Below are positions 50,601 to 61,660 of a DNA stretch of 64,000 bases, piece by piece. A program made the translations under genes and the position numbers. Source of the stretch: Serilophus lunatus (Eukaryota; Chordata; Aves; Passeriformes; Eurylaimidae); the NCBI GenBank assembly GCA_013399895.1, contig VXBA01003280.1, forward strand, positions 507,928 through 571,927, in the 5' to 3' direction. Numbering within the stretch: position 1 is the stretch's first letter; every line of letters starts with the position of its first letter. The notes under the pieces are model-generated. The model did not search any database. It saw only the letters and a list, made by a program, of their open reading frames with translations, and was not told where the DNA came from.

Positions 50601-53600
50601 TTTCAATTCAGTCATGGGGGTGAACTCTTGCTTCTTCCCTAGCAGTAGCCTTGCAAAATTATCTCTGCTGGAGTCAGTCACCACTACCTAAATTTTTATC
50701 TCTGCCTTTAAGTAATGGATTTTGTAGAGGCTGTGCAGTGATTTCTGAAAGTGATTTCAGGACATATGGGAAATTCATGGTCTCCAACTTCTCAGTTAGT
50801 TGATGAATGTGAGGGGTCATCTAATAATGGCATGATCAACAGCTTCAGCACTACCACTGTGCAGCTAACACTTCTTAGGACATGAAGTGAATAGAAGTAC
50901 TGTCATGGCTAAACACTTTTATGGATCAGGGAAATGGGGAGGGAGTAGGAAGACAAGAGAACAGAAGTTTCACAGTTCCTCTCACAATAGCACTGTACTA
51001 CTGTGAGAATGACTTAAGCACTTGGATGAACCCTAGCAAAGACATGAAAAGAAACAGTATCTTAGAGTGGGTCTGCTCACCCAAAACACTGAAAAAAAAA
51101 AAAATCAGCAGATGAATTCTGCTGATTATAGACAAGAGTAAATGCAACTATAATGGGTTATATTGTGTGTTAAAAAATTGTGCTCACATACGTTTAGCAT
51201 GTGGGGGGTTTGGCCCTGCTAGCAAACAACATCCTCAGAAGCATGTAAGTAAGAATATGTGGATCCCCTAGTGAGCACCTTGATAAGTTAACCCTCACAA
51301 AGAAATCACTTAATGTCTCATGCTAGACTATAATTTCTGAACTTCCACTCACAGTATTCCTTCCCCAGGGCTCTGTAAGCTGCTGTTATTAAAAGTGACT
51401 AGCAGTTGAGCTGACACCTACAGACTGGGGAAAATGCACCTTTAATTTTTGTAGATCCTTTTAAACCATTTTAGGCATAGACACTCACCCACAGATACAA
51501 GGAATAATAGTTCTGGATCTTCCTTTTGAAAATACTACTGCTAAAATAAAGCTGCCTAGGTTCTCTGATATAGGCCATCTTGTTTCTTGTATAAAATACT
51601 GTCATAAAAATAATTGCTGCCACAGGAGCAGACAGCATGCCAAGCAGATTCTGAAATGATCTGAAATGCATCCAAAATAACTAAACCTCCTGAGCCTGTA
51701 AATTCTGGCTGGAAATTCCTTTACAGTAAAGTTTCCAGCACTGGTACTCTGGGATCTGGAAAGTAGTGTATTCTCTTGGTTTTGTCAATTCCTTGATTTA
51801 TACTCACTTTTGTGTTCAGCCCAAAATAAGTCAGATTCTACTCAATTACAGAGAATATTTCCCTACTCAGGTGTGTGGTGTTCCATCACAGTGAACTAGA
51901 AAATTCTACAGAGATGAAGCACAGATATTTATTTTTTTTTTTGAGAATTTAAGTTTCCTTTGCCTTGTTTTTTATTACTCCATCATTTTTCTAGGAACAT
52001 GCTTAGATCATGAAAACATGAACAGTTACATACCTATCTGTCAAAACTTATCACCATAAAAGAAATACACCAGATTAAGACCCAAAAAATTCCAACAAAT
52101 ACACATCTCCAGAAGTAAATTCCACCAACAAACTTGTTCTGATGCAGGCATAAAAGGGAGAATTTTTTTCCAAACAAAACACAAGTAGAGCTCAACTAAT
52201 CTTTCACACTAAAATAAAGTTGCATTAGTATACCTGGGAAAATACTATAGTATTGTAGCCAAGGAGACTATTCTGATAGAGAAGCAAAAGTAATCCTGTA
52301 TTCATAAGTTAACAGTTACGGACTGGTTCCTCAGTATTTGCCACTTAGAATTCACTGCTAATTTTCTTGCACAGCAATCATAGCCATTCACAATGCTGGA
52401 TGCATTGACAGGTTTCTAAAAGATGCTAAGGAACAGTTCTAAGTTAATTTATGAGTTAAATTCTTTTCTCAGAAGGATAGTATCAGTTTTCTCTGTCCTT
52501 TTCTAGTTTTTTTCCCATTATTGTTTTCAATATCTTAGAATGGAAGTTTCAGATTCCCACATTTGTCCTTTCCTTATTGGAAGCCTCCAGAGGCATTATC
52601 AGAAGCTGTTATAATATTGGAATCACTGATTGATTAAATCTTTGTCTTCTTTACACTTACCTGTAAAAAGATAAGCATAAACAATGCTTTTTTTAATAGT
52701 AGTGATATGTAAGTGTGGTCTGGTATATTAGAAAAGGTAGTTTAAATAAATAAATAAGTTAGCCATCAATCCTCAATAACAACTCATTCATTTGTTTTGC
52801 CAACAGGGCTGATATTCCACTTTTACTGATAATACACCAAAGAGTCCTGATTAAAAGGAAAAAATTGTTCCTTTCACATGTTTATGGAAGGTTAAGAAAA
52901 ACTGAGCTTTCATGCTGAAGTAAGACATTTTTGCCAAATTTCAAATAGTGTTTTTTACAGTAATGATTTTGAATGCTATGGTAGGAAGTTGACTTGATCT
53001 GCTCTCAATCAGCCTTTCAAAGGTGCAGTAATTAAGCACAATTGACATTTAACTCTTACTTATGTACTATTTTAATTAAATCTGGGAACTTGAGCCTGTT
53101 ACCTCAGGGCAAAGGCAATTTCACTGAGGAGTCTGAGAAATGTGGCTCTGTTTCTCCATAACAAAGCAAATAGATCAATTTTTATGAAAACTACACAAGA
53201 CTAGAGGGTGAATAATCACTTTGACCAGATGTCCATTTCAAATTCCTATTCATTGCTAAAGGCTGGTGAATGGGTTTTACACTGAATTTTTACACATAAA
53301 GCCCCAGGTGGAGCCTTTCTTGCCACATGAGGGAAGGAACACAGCTGAACAGTGCAGGATCCCATCAGTGAGCATGTTCTCCCACAGAGTTACATGGTGC
53401 TTCTGCTGTCCCCTTGCTCATGAACCACTCTGATTATATAGCTACAGCCAAACAAGTGATCTGGAGCAGAAGATGGTTACAGTGACACTCTGAAGTATGT
53501 GTGAGGTACACATCCTGATATAGGGGGGAAAAAACCTACATTAGTACCATATGAACACTTATGTGGCACCGATAGACTTGTCCATACAGTTCCCATTCAA

Positions 53601-54544
53601 AGCTAGCACATTAAGTTTTCGAGTTGTAGCACTCTGAGATATTTCATCCTGTTAGATATGAAAAAGATGCTTTATGACACTGGGATGGTTTGTTACTCAG
53701 TTTTCCTCCATGTCTGCATCTCCTCATAGGCTGGGAGAAAAAATAATTTTAAAAAACAAACAAACAAATTAATTGTTAAAACTCACCTGCACAGCACATG
53801 CTTCGTAAGACCAGATTTAACTACTGGGTCTCCCCATCATGCTCAGATTAGATGAGGTTTCTCTAGAAAAAAAGACAGCAGTTAAAGAAGGATAAATGCA
53901 AAATATCATGACCGAATCAAAAATTTGGTAATATTTTTCCTTTTCCTAAAATTGGACTACTTCCCAGCTAAGACAATCAAAAATATTCTGGATGATGGGG
54001 CTGTAGTGCAGAGAGACTCACTCCCTGTCCCTTGAAGTTTCTTAAGCTCTGTGAGCAGGATGATGCCAGTCTGTCTCCACAGGCAAGGCCTGGCCCTGGC
54101 TGCCCTGAGGCTGCTGGTGGTCCATTTGCAGGCAGAGAGAGATGAGGCATCATGGCATGGAAGTGGCTGCCTTGGCACAGTGCTGGTGAGCCCTGTCCCA
54201 CCACCAGCCTATCCCTCCTGCCCCATCCCTTATCTGCTGTCTCTTCTTGCGGGGGGCAGGACTCATCTTCTCTATAGGCATTCTCTTTCACTGACCCACT
54301 GTGGGTACCCCTGGAAGATGCTGCCTTCCAAGGTGGAGTGGTTCCCAGCAAAGTCTCCTGATTGCACACAAGCTGATAGCCATACTTAGGCATTTGTCTA
54401 CCAAGTTACGTTTAGATTCCATCATCTCCATGTGGTAGTACTGTGCGTTATCTTTACCATCTTAAAAATATATGTGTTTATTGAGTTGTATTGAAGAAAA
54501 AAATTCCCCCCATATCTTAGAATGCGCATTCCCATGCCTCTCCA
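47691..54544. other. AT-rich non-coding stretch (~6.9 kb)
   Basis: No gene seen. A promoter-like set of motifs on the minus strand lies at 50390-50511. A GC-richer patch at about 53980-54390 has overlapping frames of 112 and 138 codons on opposite strands with no domain and was not called. An A13 run lies near 51092. Confidence 0.55.
50390..50511 (-). promoter_or_regulatory. Promoter-like motif cluster (octamer, CCAAT, CRE-like, TATA)
   Basis: On the minus strand, ATTTGCAT (50504-50511) is followed by an inverted CCAAT (50451-50455), TGACATCA (50403-50410, one change from the CRE) and GTATAAATAG (50390-50399). The spacing is plausible for a polymerase II promoter with a start near 50363. No open reading frame or known repeat follows, so it may be an unrecognised LTR, a non-coding RNA promoter or chance. 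Confidence 0.3.
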
Positions 54545-54600
54545 AACAATAGAGTTCGTTAGTTTGGAAGGGACCTTCAAGATCACCCATTCCATATATT
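54545..54600 (-). mobile_element. CR1 LINE 3' tip, minus strand
   Basis: Plus-strand gtttggaagggaccttcaag followed by atcaccca is the reverse complement of the CR1 ending (gatgatctttaaggtccctt ccaac). Only about 55 bases remain, preceded by a decayed terminal repeat (caatagagtt). Confidence 0.75.
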
Positions 54601-55129
54601 CGCTCATCGCTGGTAGAAGTATGCTCCTGTATTTGCCCTAAATCCAAAATGGAAAGTGTTCATATGAATTTCTCCAGTATAAAAAGTGGTAATGAAATAA
54701 GGTATTCCACCCTGACCTTTATCAGCTATGGGGAATAAGTTAAAAATCACAGATGAGGTGTGATCTTAAATTTATTCTTTATATAGTCTGATTACTTGTT
54801 TAGAGACAAAAACATTTTAACTACTGCTAAGAATCTTACCTTACCTCTATCTGGCTTCTATTTTTCCCTCTGCCATACACTTTTTTATTTCAGACCAAAC
54901 TGCAATTTGTTTGAATTTGTTCGTCAGCAAATCTGATAAGTCAAAAAGCATTCAACATTTTACTTACACATTGACAGTTAAAACTGTTAAACTTGTAGCT
55001 TACCTAACACAGAATTACCAGGAAAGTTCATTTTGTCTATACATATGAATGCATATGATGAAGGACAGGGCAGACCATTTTGACTGATCACAGCAAAGAA
55101 GTTCTTACAATGTAGAAAAGTAGTTTGTG

Positions 55130-55245
55130 TGTTTTTCCTGTGGATTTTTTTGTTTGTTTTGGGGGGGTAGAGCTATTTTTGGTTGCTTGATTTTGTTCTG
55201 GTTTTTAACTTGTTCTGGGTTGGTTTGGGGTTTTTTTGTGTTCTT
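55130..55245 (-). repeat. G/T-rich low-complexity tract
   Basis: Runs such as ttttttgtttgttttggggg and ggtttggggtttttttgtgt. On the minus strand this is an A/C-rich tract of the same type as 8985-9080 and 27470-27540. Confidence 0.55.
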
Positions 55246-58160
55246 TCTTCTAAAAAGACACACAAAGTTCAGTCATTTGAGAAAATCATATAGTAATTGT
55301 CGCACTATTTATCATGCTCCTTTCCCTTTCCTTGATTGAAATCCACATCAAGTAATTACATGCAATTAAATGTATTCTTTCCAAAGCTTTTTCCTTGGTT
55401 TTTTTTTTTTTTCATTTCACTACAATTACTGCAAATTTCCTTTTACTAATTAACTTGCACTTTTCAAACAATTTTGCACGCATTTTATGCATCAAAAGGA
55501 ACAAAGAGGAGGATCTTTGTAGTCTACCCTAACAGAGGGCCATTTCACAATACAAATTTGTTCTGTGCCTCATCAAGGTTTCTACAAAGCAGAAACACTC
55601 AATTGTAGTTTGAACTGGAGAATTTTTTTTCATTTACTGCATGTTCTCATTTACACGAATGTTCAGCTACAAAAGAGAACTTCATAAAAAACAGTGTTGT
55701 AAGACAAGCAGTTTGTTCACTTGAGATAGGAACATAATATGAGAAAAATGTATTGCAATCTGCAAAAGAATTCAGTCCATCATTTAATCATTTGATTTTT
55801 TGTCTATTTGAGTCAGAGACTGCCTTTGAATATGTTCTATGGTGTACAGCCTGAGTAGGTCTTAAGAGCTATGATACACAGGTACTGCCACAATGCAAAT
55901 AACAAACACACTTAAGTCAACAGTTATGATCCTTTATCAGATCATAATTGTTAGTCTCTTCCCAGTCTCAAACATTTTAGGGACACAAACCCTTTCCAGC
56001 CCCTATTAAATAACGTTTTATTGATGCCTCCCTAGATCAAAACTAGAAAAAAACATGCTATAGGCTCAACTAGAGTAGTTATAACAACTCCCATTTCTAA
56101 TTTTCAGAGGTGAACTGCCCAATTACTGCAATGTAAAACAGAATAGAAGCAGCTACACCAAAAGACATTTACACAGAGACAACAGAATTCTTAATAAACC
56201 TTTCCTTTATAGCTTCTTTCATGGAATAGCACACTTATTTCTGGTCTTTTCTACAAACCGGTTGGCACCAAAAACATATTGGGAAACCACACAGCTAAAA
56301 GAAATCCATTCCTCCATGTACCTCCACATTCTTAACGTGTAAAAATGCTGCTAAATTTTCCTTAAGTATGTAATGGTACAACAACAGTGCACTTCAAGAT
56401 TCTATTCCTGCTTGATGCTTACAGGCAAGCTATTCTAACAGGCCTTAACATCAGCAGCCCTGACCCACAGTAACCACAGCTAAACACACTCTAGGAATAG
56501 GACAGCCCTTTCAAAGCTTGCTTCTACGTACAGTAGGCTGATGAGCTGCTGCTCCCTCCAGCCTGCTGCATGCAGTGTTTGCACACCAGTGATTTCAGCT
56601 CACCTGTTTGAATTTCTGCTGAAATGAAATGGGAGGTTGTAAGGTGGCATTGGAATCAGCTGGGAGATCAGGTAGTCAGTAGATCCCCACCTGAGACTGC
56701 CTGCTCCTCAGTTGCTTTTCATTTGTTTTGTTGGAAATCTGATTTTCTCACTGGTATGGAAAGAGGAGTATTCCTGAATCATTTTCAGCTGAGAAACAGC
56801 CACCATCCCTACATTACAGAAAACTAAATGTTATTATCTACGTGTGGGATGTGCTTTTGATTGCACCATAATCCTGAACATAAAAAATCTAAACATGAAG
56901 AGGGGTACAGTCCTGAGTTCACTCTGAGCTTAGGTCAGTGTAGATCTGTGCTCAGGAAAGCCGCTGGAGTGTGGCAACTGGTCACATCAACTAAAACAAA
57001 GATGCCCCATCTCCAGGCATATATGATCCCAAAAATCGGCTATTTAATCTCTTTGTCCTAGGATGGCCCTTGCTTGAAATCAATCCAGTAAAGATCATAT
57101 AGCCATTCATAAAGAAGACATTATGAAAAAAAACACAAAACCAATAAAGTGATACTTTTATGTTGCGTACAAACTGCCACGTACTAGCAACTTAACTGAG
57201 ATGTGTTTTCTTTTGCAAAGAAGCTTGTACTATTTGGGATTAGAGTTAGCCAGAGTTTGGAAACTACAACTTCAGGAGCTGAGATAATGTTTAGATTCTA
57301 CATGAGCCACAAAATAGGGAAAATGGAAAGTGTTAATAGATTCAATTTTTTCCCCCCCTATACTTCCCTGGCCATTTTAACATTGGAATTTCAGTTTGGT
57401 GAGGGTAAAGGGTAAAAGCAAGGATAGAAGAGGGGTGATGGAGAAGTTCAAGAAAGATGAAGCATTTGTCTTGCACACAGTTAATAAATTAGGAAAAGTC
57501 CTAGTCTTAATACACTGTAATTTTTTTTTCTCTTATATTTTCTCTGGGTATTAAACCGTTGATTTTAGCCTAAGCATTGACTCCCTGTTTTAAGTTAAAA
57601 TAATGAATAGTTTTATGGACAATGGAAGCTGAAAGTCAAACTAAATAATAGATGGATCCTGAGAACACAGCAGAGTTAGATTATCGGAGTTAAAAGGCTC
57701 CAATATCTTATTTTCTATTGTATCCTAAAGAACAACAGCCTGGTGATATTTCAGGGGAAAACTGAGGTCAGGATTACAATTAGAATTTGAAAAAGTGGGA
57801 TGTCATAAGTCCTCTACATGACCAGAATCAGTTTGGTCCACACAGCCATGAAGAGGATGATCTCATCAGTAACCAGTTCCTAATGTTATTGTTTCCTGTG
57901 GGTGGACTAAACCAACTCCATTATTTATGGACAAGGAGAAACACTGAGTAACCTGTATGTTAGAACTCACTGCCTCCCATGTGAGAGAATATGATTATAT
58001 TTTGAAAATGAAACTGCAGTGAAGGAATACACCATGAAAAAGGCAAGTCCTTCGCATCGAGGAACTATTCTAGCCACTGTAACTTACAGCATCCCTGGAA
58101 CTGTGCTAAGTTACTATCTGGATTTACTCTCAGGTTGATTTATCACAAGAAAGATTATTA

Positions 58161-58186
58161 ATTTTTTTTTTTTTATTTTTTTTTTT
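58161..58186. repeat. Poly(T) run
   Basis: Two T runs separated by a single A, about 26 bases in total. Confidence 0.85.
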
Positions 58187-58561
58187 GCTTTTAGGGATAC
58201 TTGATCACAACCTTCATGGCATAAACAGTATTTTAATACTTACTGTGGAGGACAATAAGAAAATTACTACTTTCTTTGTCTTCCAATGGCAGAAATTAAT
58301 TCCAAAAACAGAAGAATGAAATTACATGCCACAAAGATCATAGAATTTTCTTGTACTTCAAAAACTGTGAAGCAGTGAGGGACAGAGAATTTCTGAATCA
58401 GACTGACATTCATCCACAGTATCTTGGAGTCACAGGGATAGAACTTTCAGTTATGTTTACTGTCTGGAAAATATCAATAAAACAGAGATCTTAGGTAAAT
58501 ATTCAGAAGCACTAAGCTGCCACCAAGTAGGACACCAATAGCCACCCTCAGGATTGCAATG

Positions 58562-58733
58562 TGTGGTGGTTTAAACACCACTATATTAACTAGGGGGCAC
58601 TCTTAATAATGACAAGAAGAATGACAGAATGTGTCAACAGCGAAACACTTTATTTGTCTGGAGCTCAAAGGAAACACAGTTTAAGGGAACCCCAGACTCA
58701 ACACAAAAAAAACAAGCACCCAACAAAAAACAC
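58562..58733 (-). mobile_element. LTR, family 1 copy E, 3' part only, ends at gap
   Basis: Begins TGTGGTGGTTTAAACACCAC (the LTR 3' end read in reverse) and is nearly identical to the left part of copy D, with about seven substitutions in the ~165 bases compared by eye. The preceding 5-mer CAATG (58557-58561) would be the target duplication; no partner was found because the other LTR edge is not visible. The sequence after the gap shows no LTR end, so the 5' end lies inside the N run. Confidence 0.85.
58649..58654 (-). promoter_or_regulatory. LTR copy E poly(A) signal
   Basis: AATAAA on the minus strand in the same context as in copy D. Confidence 0.7.
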
Positions 58734-59589
58734 NNNNNNNNNNNNNNNNNNNNNNNNNNNNNNNNNNNNNNNNNNNNNNNNNNNNNNNNNNNNNNNNNNN
58801 NNNNNNNNNNNNNNNNNNNNNNNNNNNNNNNNNNNNNNNNNNNNNNNNNNNNNNNNNNNNNNNNNNNNNNNNNNNNNNNNNNNNNNNNNNNNNNNNNNNN
58901 NNNNNNNNNNNNNNNNNNNNNNNNNNNNNNNNNNNNNNNNNNNNNNNNNNNNNNNNNNNNNNNNNNNNNNNNNNNNNNNNNNNNNNNNNNNNNNNNNNNN
59001 NNNNNNNNNNNNNNNNNNNNNNNNNNNNNNNNNNNNNNNNNNNNNNNNNNNNNNNNNNNNNNNNNNNNNNNNNNNNNNNNNNNNNNNNNNNNNNNNNNNN
59101 NNNNNNNNNNNNNNNNNNNNNNNNNNNNNNNNNNNNNNNNNNNNNNNNNNNNNNNNNNNNNNNNNNNNNNNNNNNNNNNNNNNNNNNNNNNNNNNNNNNN
59201 NNNNNNNNNNNNNNNNNNNNNNNNNNNNNNNNNNNNNNNNNNNNNNNNNNNNNNNNNNNNNNNNNNNNNNNNNNNNNNNNNNNNNNNNNNNNNNNNNNNN
59301 NNNNNNNNNNNNNNNNNNNNNNNNNNNNNNNNNNNNNNNNNNNNNNNNNNNNNNNNNNNNNNNNNNNNNNNNNNNNNNNNNNNNNNNNNNNNNNNNNNNN
59401 NNNNNNNNNNNNNNNNNNNNNNNNNNNNNNNNNNNNNNNNNNNNNNNNNNNNNNNNNNNNNNNNNNNNNNNNNNNNNNNNNNNNNNNNNNNNNNNNNNNN
59501 NNNNNNNNNNNNNNNNNNNNNNNNNNNNNNNNNNNNNNNNNNNNNNNNNNNNNNNNNNNNNNNNNNNNNNNNNNNNNNNNNNNNNNNNN
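58734..59589. other. Assembly gap (856 N)
   Basis: Run of N that starts within LTR copy E and ends in sequence not recognised as LTR. Its length is compatible with the missing part of a ~1 kb LTR. Confidence 1.
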
Positions 59590-59933
59590 TGTCTCCAGCA
59601 GGAAGACATCTTCTTGTTTGATAGGACAGCCCACATATGAGACTCCCAGACATCCAAAAAGGTTTGATAGTGACAACTGGCATATTACTCATGCTTCAAT
59701 TACTTAGCTTTCATTATTGCTGACTACTGGACCAGAAAATATCATACATGGAGAATCTGCATTATTGAAGTATTAAAAAAAAAAAAAAAAAAAGTGAATA
59801 GATATATTTCTATAAAATGCTATAAACCACATGACACCTAGATCTTTTAAGCATGTGACTAATTTTTGCTTTTAATAAGGAATTTCTGACCTGATGGTTT
59901 TATACACTGACAGCATATCATGGAACAAGCCCT
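59590..59933. other. Unrecognised sequence between gap and CR1
   Basis: About 340 bases with no gene. It includes an A19 run at 59775-59793. Confidence 0.6.
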
Positions 59934-60320
59934 TTGGAGCCCAGTTCTGGGCACATTGAGAAGGTGATCAGGGACAGTCAGCATGGATTTAATATAGGTA
60001 AATCATGCACTGAGCTCTACAATAAGATACTTGGATTTGTGGGCAAAAGGAGAGATGTAGTTATCATTTATCTTGGCTTTAACAAGAGTTTTAACACTGT
60101 CTCCCAAAATAATCTTGTAGCCCAGTTAGGATATTTATAGAACAATTGGATGAGTAAAAAAATGTGGTTGGAGGAAGGGGTTCGGGAGTCTTAACAGTTA
60201 ATGGTAATGCTCTACCTGGCTGGAGGAGACCACCTGGCAAGGGTCTGTATGCCAAAGCGGTGCCTTAAGAACTGTACCATGACCTCTCCTGTTTTGTATC
60301 TTCACCAATGTTCACTCACC
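59934..60320 (+). pseudogene. CR1 LINE ORF2 reverse-transcriptase fragment
   Basis: The frame 59934-60140 (68 codons, then stop) contains VIRDSQHGFNIGKSC, matching the CR1 RT signature I-D-QHGF--GKSC. Further on is VVIIYLGFNKSFNTVSQNNL, matching V-YLDF-KAFDTVPH-IL. The motif A aspartate of the RT catalytic site (YLDF) is read here as glycine (YLGF). After the stop, ctggctggaggagaccacct and cttcaccaatg still resemble the next part of CR1. The element is truncated at both ends and inactive. Confidence 0.8.
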
Positions 60321-61324
60321 TCCCCCAAAAATGAGGAAGAAATGGTGGAGCTCAGCACATTAGCAGATGCCTATAAATGAGAGGCCAGCTGAGACTCCCA
60401 ATGCAGTATGGGCAGTGCTGCCATGCACAAGGAGCTAGAGATGAAGCCTGGAAAAGAGCCAAATTCTGGAGGACTGAAAAGCAGCTTTCAAATACCTGTG
60501 AAGAGGTCCTCAAGATCCAGAGCCAGGCTGTCTGATCAGCTGCACAGCAGTAGGATGAAAGGAAACAGGTATCTGCTTCTGATGATATTAATTTTATAAT
60601 ATGTGTTCCTGCAGAAAACATGAAAGGAATTAATCCCCAGGTTTTATTAAATGAGTAAGAAATCTTTCCATGGTTTTACAACGTGTCATGCAATTAATAA
60701 TGCTGTACTCGAGGGAGTCCTGGCTGAACTCCCACAGGCTGAAAATGTCCCGAGGATTAAAAAATTTTAAATTTTGTCTGAACCACCATTTTCCTTTCTT
60801 GTCCCTAATCTGCAGTGCATAAAGTTTGTCTGTAGGTGACGATAATACCCACAGTTATTGCATATATCTCACAATAACTACCAATTTTTAGCAAAATATT
60901 TGCTTTACATAGTCACATTGTATTTCTGCAGTATAATATTAGCAAGGATATGTTTTAGGAATCACTCATCAACACGTTTTTAAGCAAAGCAAGTAGTCAG
61001 ATTCCTTATAACTGTTCCTGTTTTAGGAGGAAATAAGCTTTGGGGTCTCCGGGATTAGCATGCAAATTATTGTTTTCACTTTCAAGTTTGGGTCCATGGT
61101 TGATCATGTTACACGTTACACTTTTTTTCACCTATGAAGGGGCATTTCCTTCTCTAGCCACCAAGCTGACAGGAATAAGATGAAAACTGTAACATTTGAG
61201 AAGAAAGCAGTGTAATTTTAAGACTCTCTGACCACTAAGTCCAAAGAACCACTTATCTGAGATCAAATCCCAGTGAAATCAGCATCAGCAGAAGGAAAAC
61301 ATGAGCAGAAACTTTTCGTTATCT
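60321..61324. other. Non-coding stretch
   Basis: No gene seen. The first ~250 bases may be further diverged CR1, but no diagnostic words remain. Confidence 0.5.
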
Positions 61325-61660
61325 GTGGAGACCTTCTAGCATCTTCCAGTAGAGAGCTGGAGAGAGACTTTGGTCAAGAGCATGTAGTGATAGGACAAGG
61401 ATGTTGGCTTCAAACTGAAAGAGGGTGAGTTTATGTTGCATTTTAGGAAGAAACTCTTTACAGTGAAAGTAGAGAGGCACTGGAACAAGTTGCCCAGAGA
61501 ATTCATGGCTGCCCTATCCCTGGAAGTGTTTGAGGACAGGTCTGATAGGGCTTTGAGCAACATGGGATAGTGGAAGGTATTCCTGCTCAGGGCAAGGGGT
61601 TAGAAGAGATGATCTTTAAGGTACCCTGCAACTCAAAGCATTCAGTGATTAAATGATTAT
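61325..61660 (+). mobile_element. CR1 LINE 3' end (~335 bp)
   Basis: Contains agagctggagagagactttg, gtcaagagcatgtagtgata, ttcaaactgaaagagggtga, ggcactggaacaagttgccc, ccctggaagtgtttgaggac and gatgatctttaaggtaccct, ending in a decayed terminal repeat (gcattcagtgattaaatgat). It may belong to the same insertion as the RT fragment at 59934, since both are plus-strand and in element order, with the part between lost or diverged. Confidence 0.9.

Larger units (their letters stand above)
54601..58556. other. AT-rich non-coding stretch
   Basis: No gene seen. It contains a G/T-rich low-complexity tract at about 55130-55245 (the mirror of the A/C-rich tracts elsewhere), a T14 run at 55399-55412 and a T-rich run at 58161-58186. 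Confidence 0.6.

Noticed and set aside
53977..54393. 138- and 112-codon frames on opposite strands
   Set aside because: Mutually overlapping, in a GC-richer patch, with no domain or splice structure.
55130..55245. Telomere-like G/T repeats
   Set aside because: No regular TTAGGG unit; it is an irregular low-complexity tract.
29170..58733. A large provirus bounded by LTRs D and E
   Set aside because: D has its own flanking duplication and the 28 kb between contains no retroviral genes, only other repeats and AT-rich sequence.
58609..59692. Apparent frames of over 300 codons on both strands
   Set aside because: Almost all of each is unknown sequence in the N gap.
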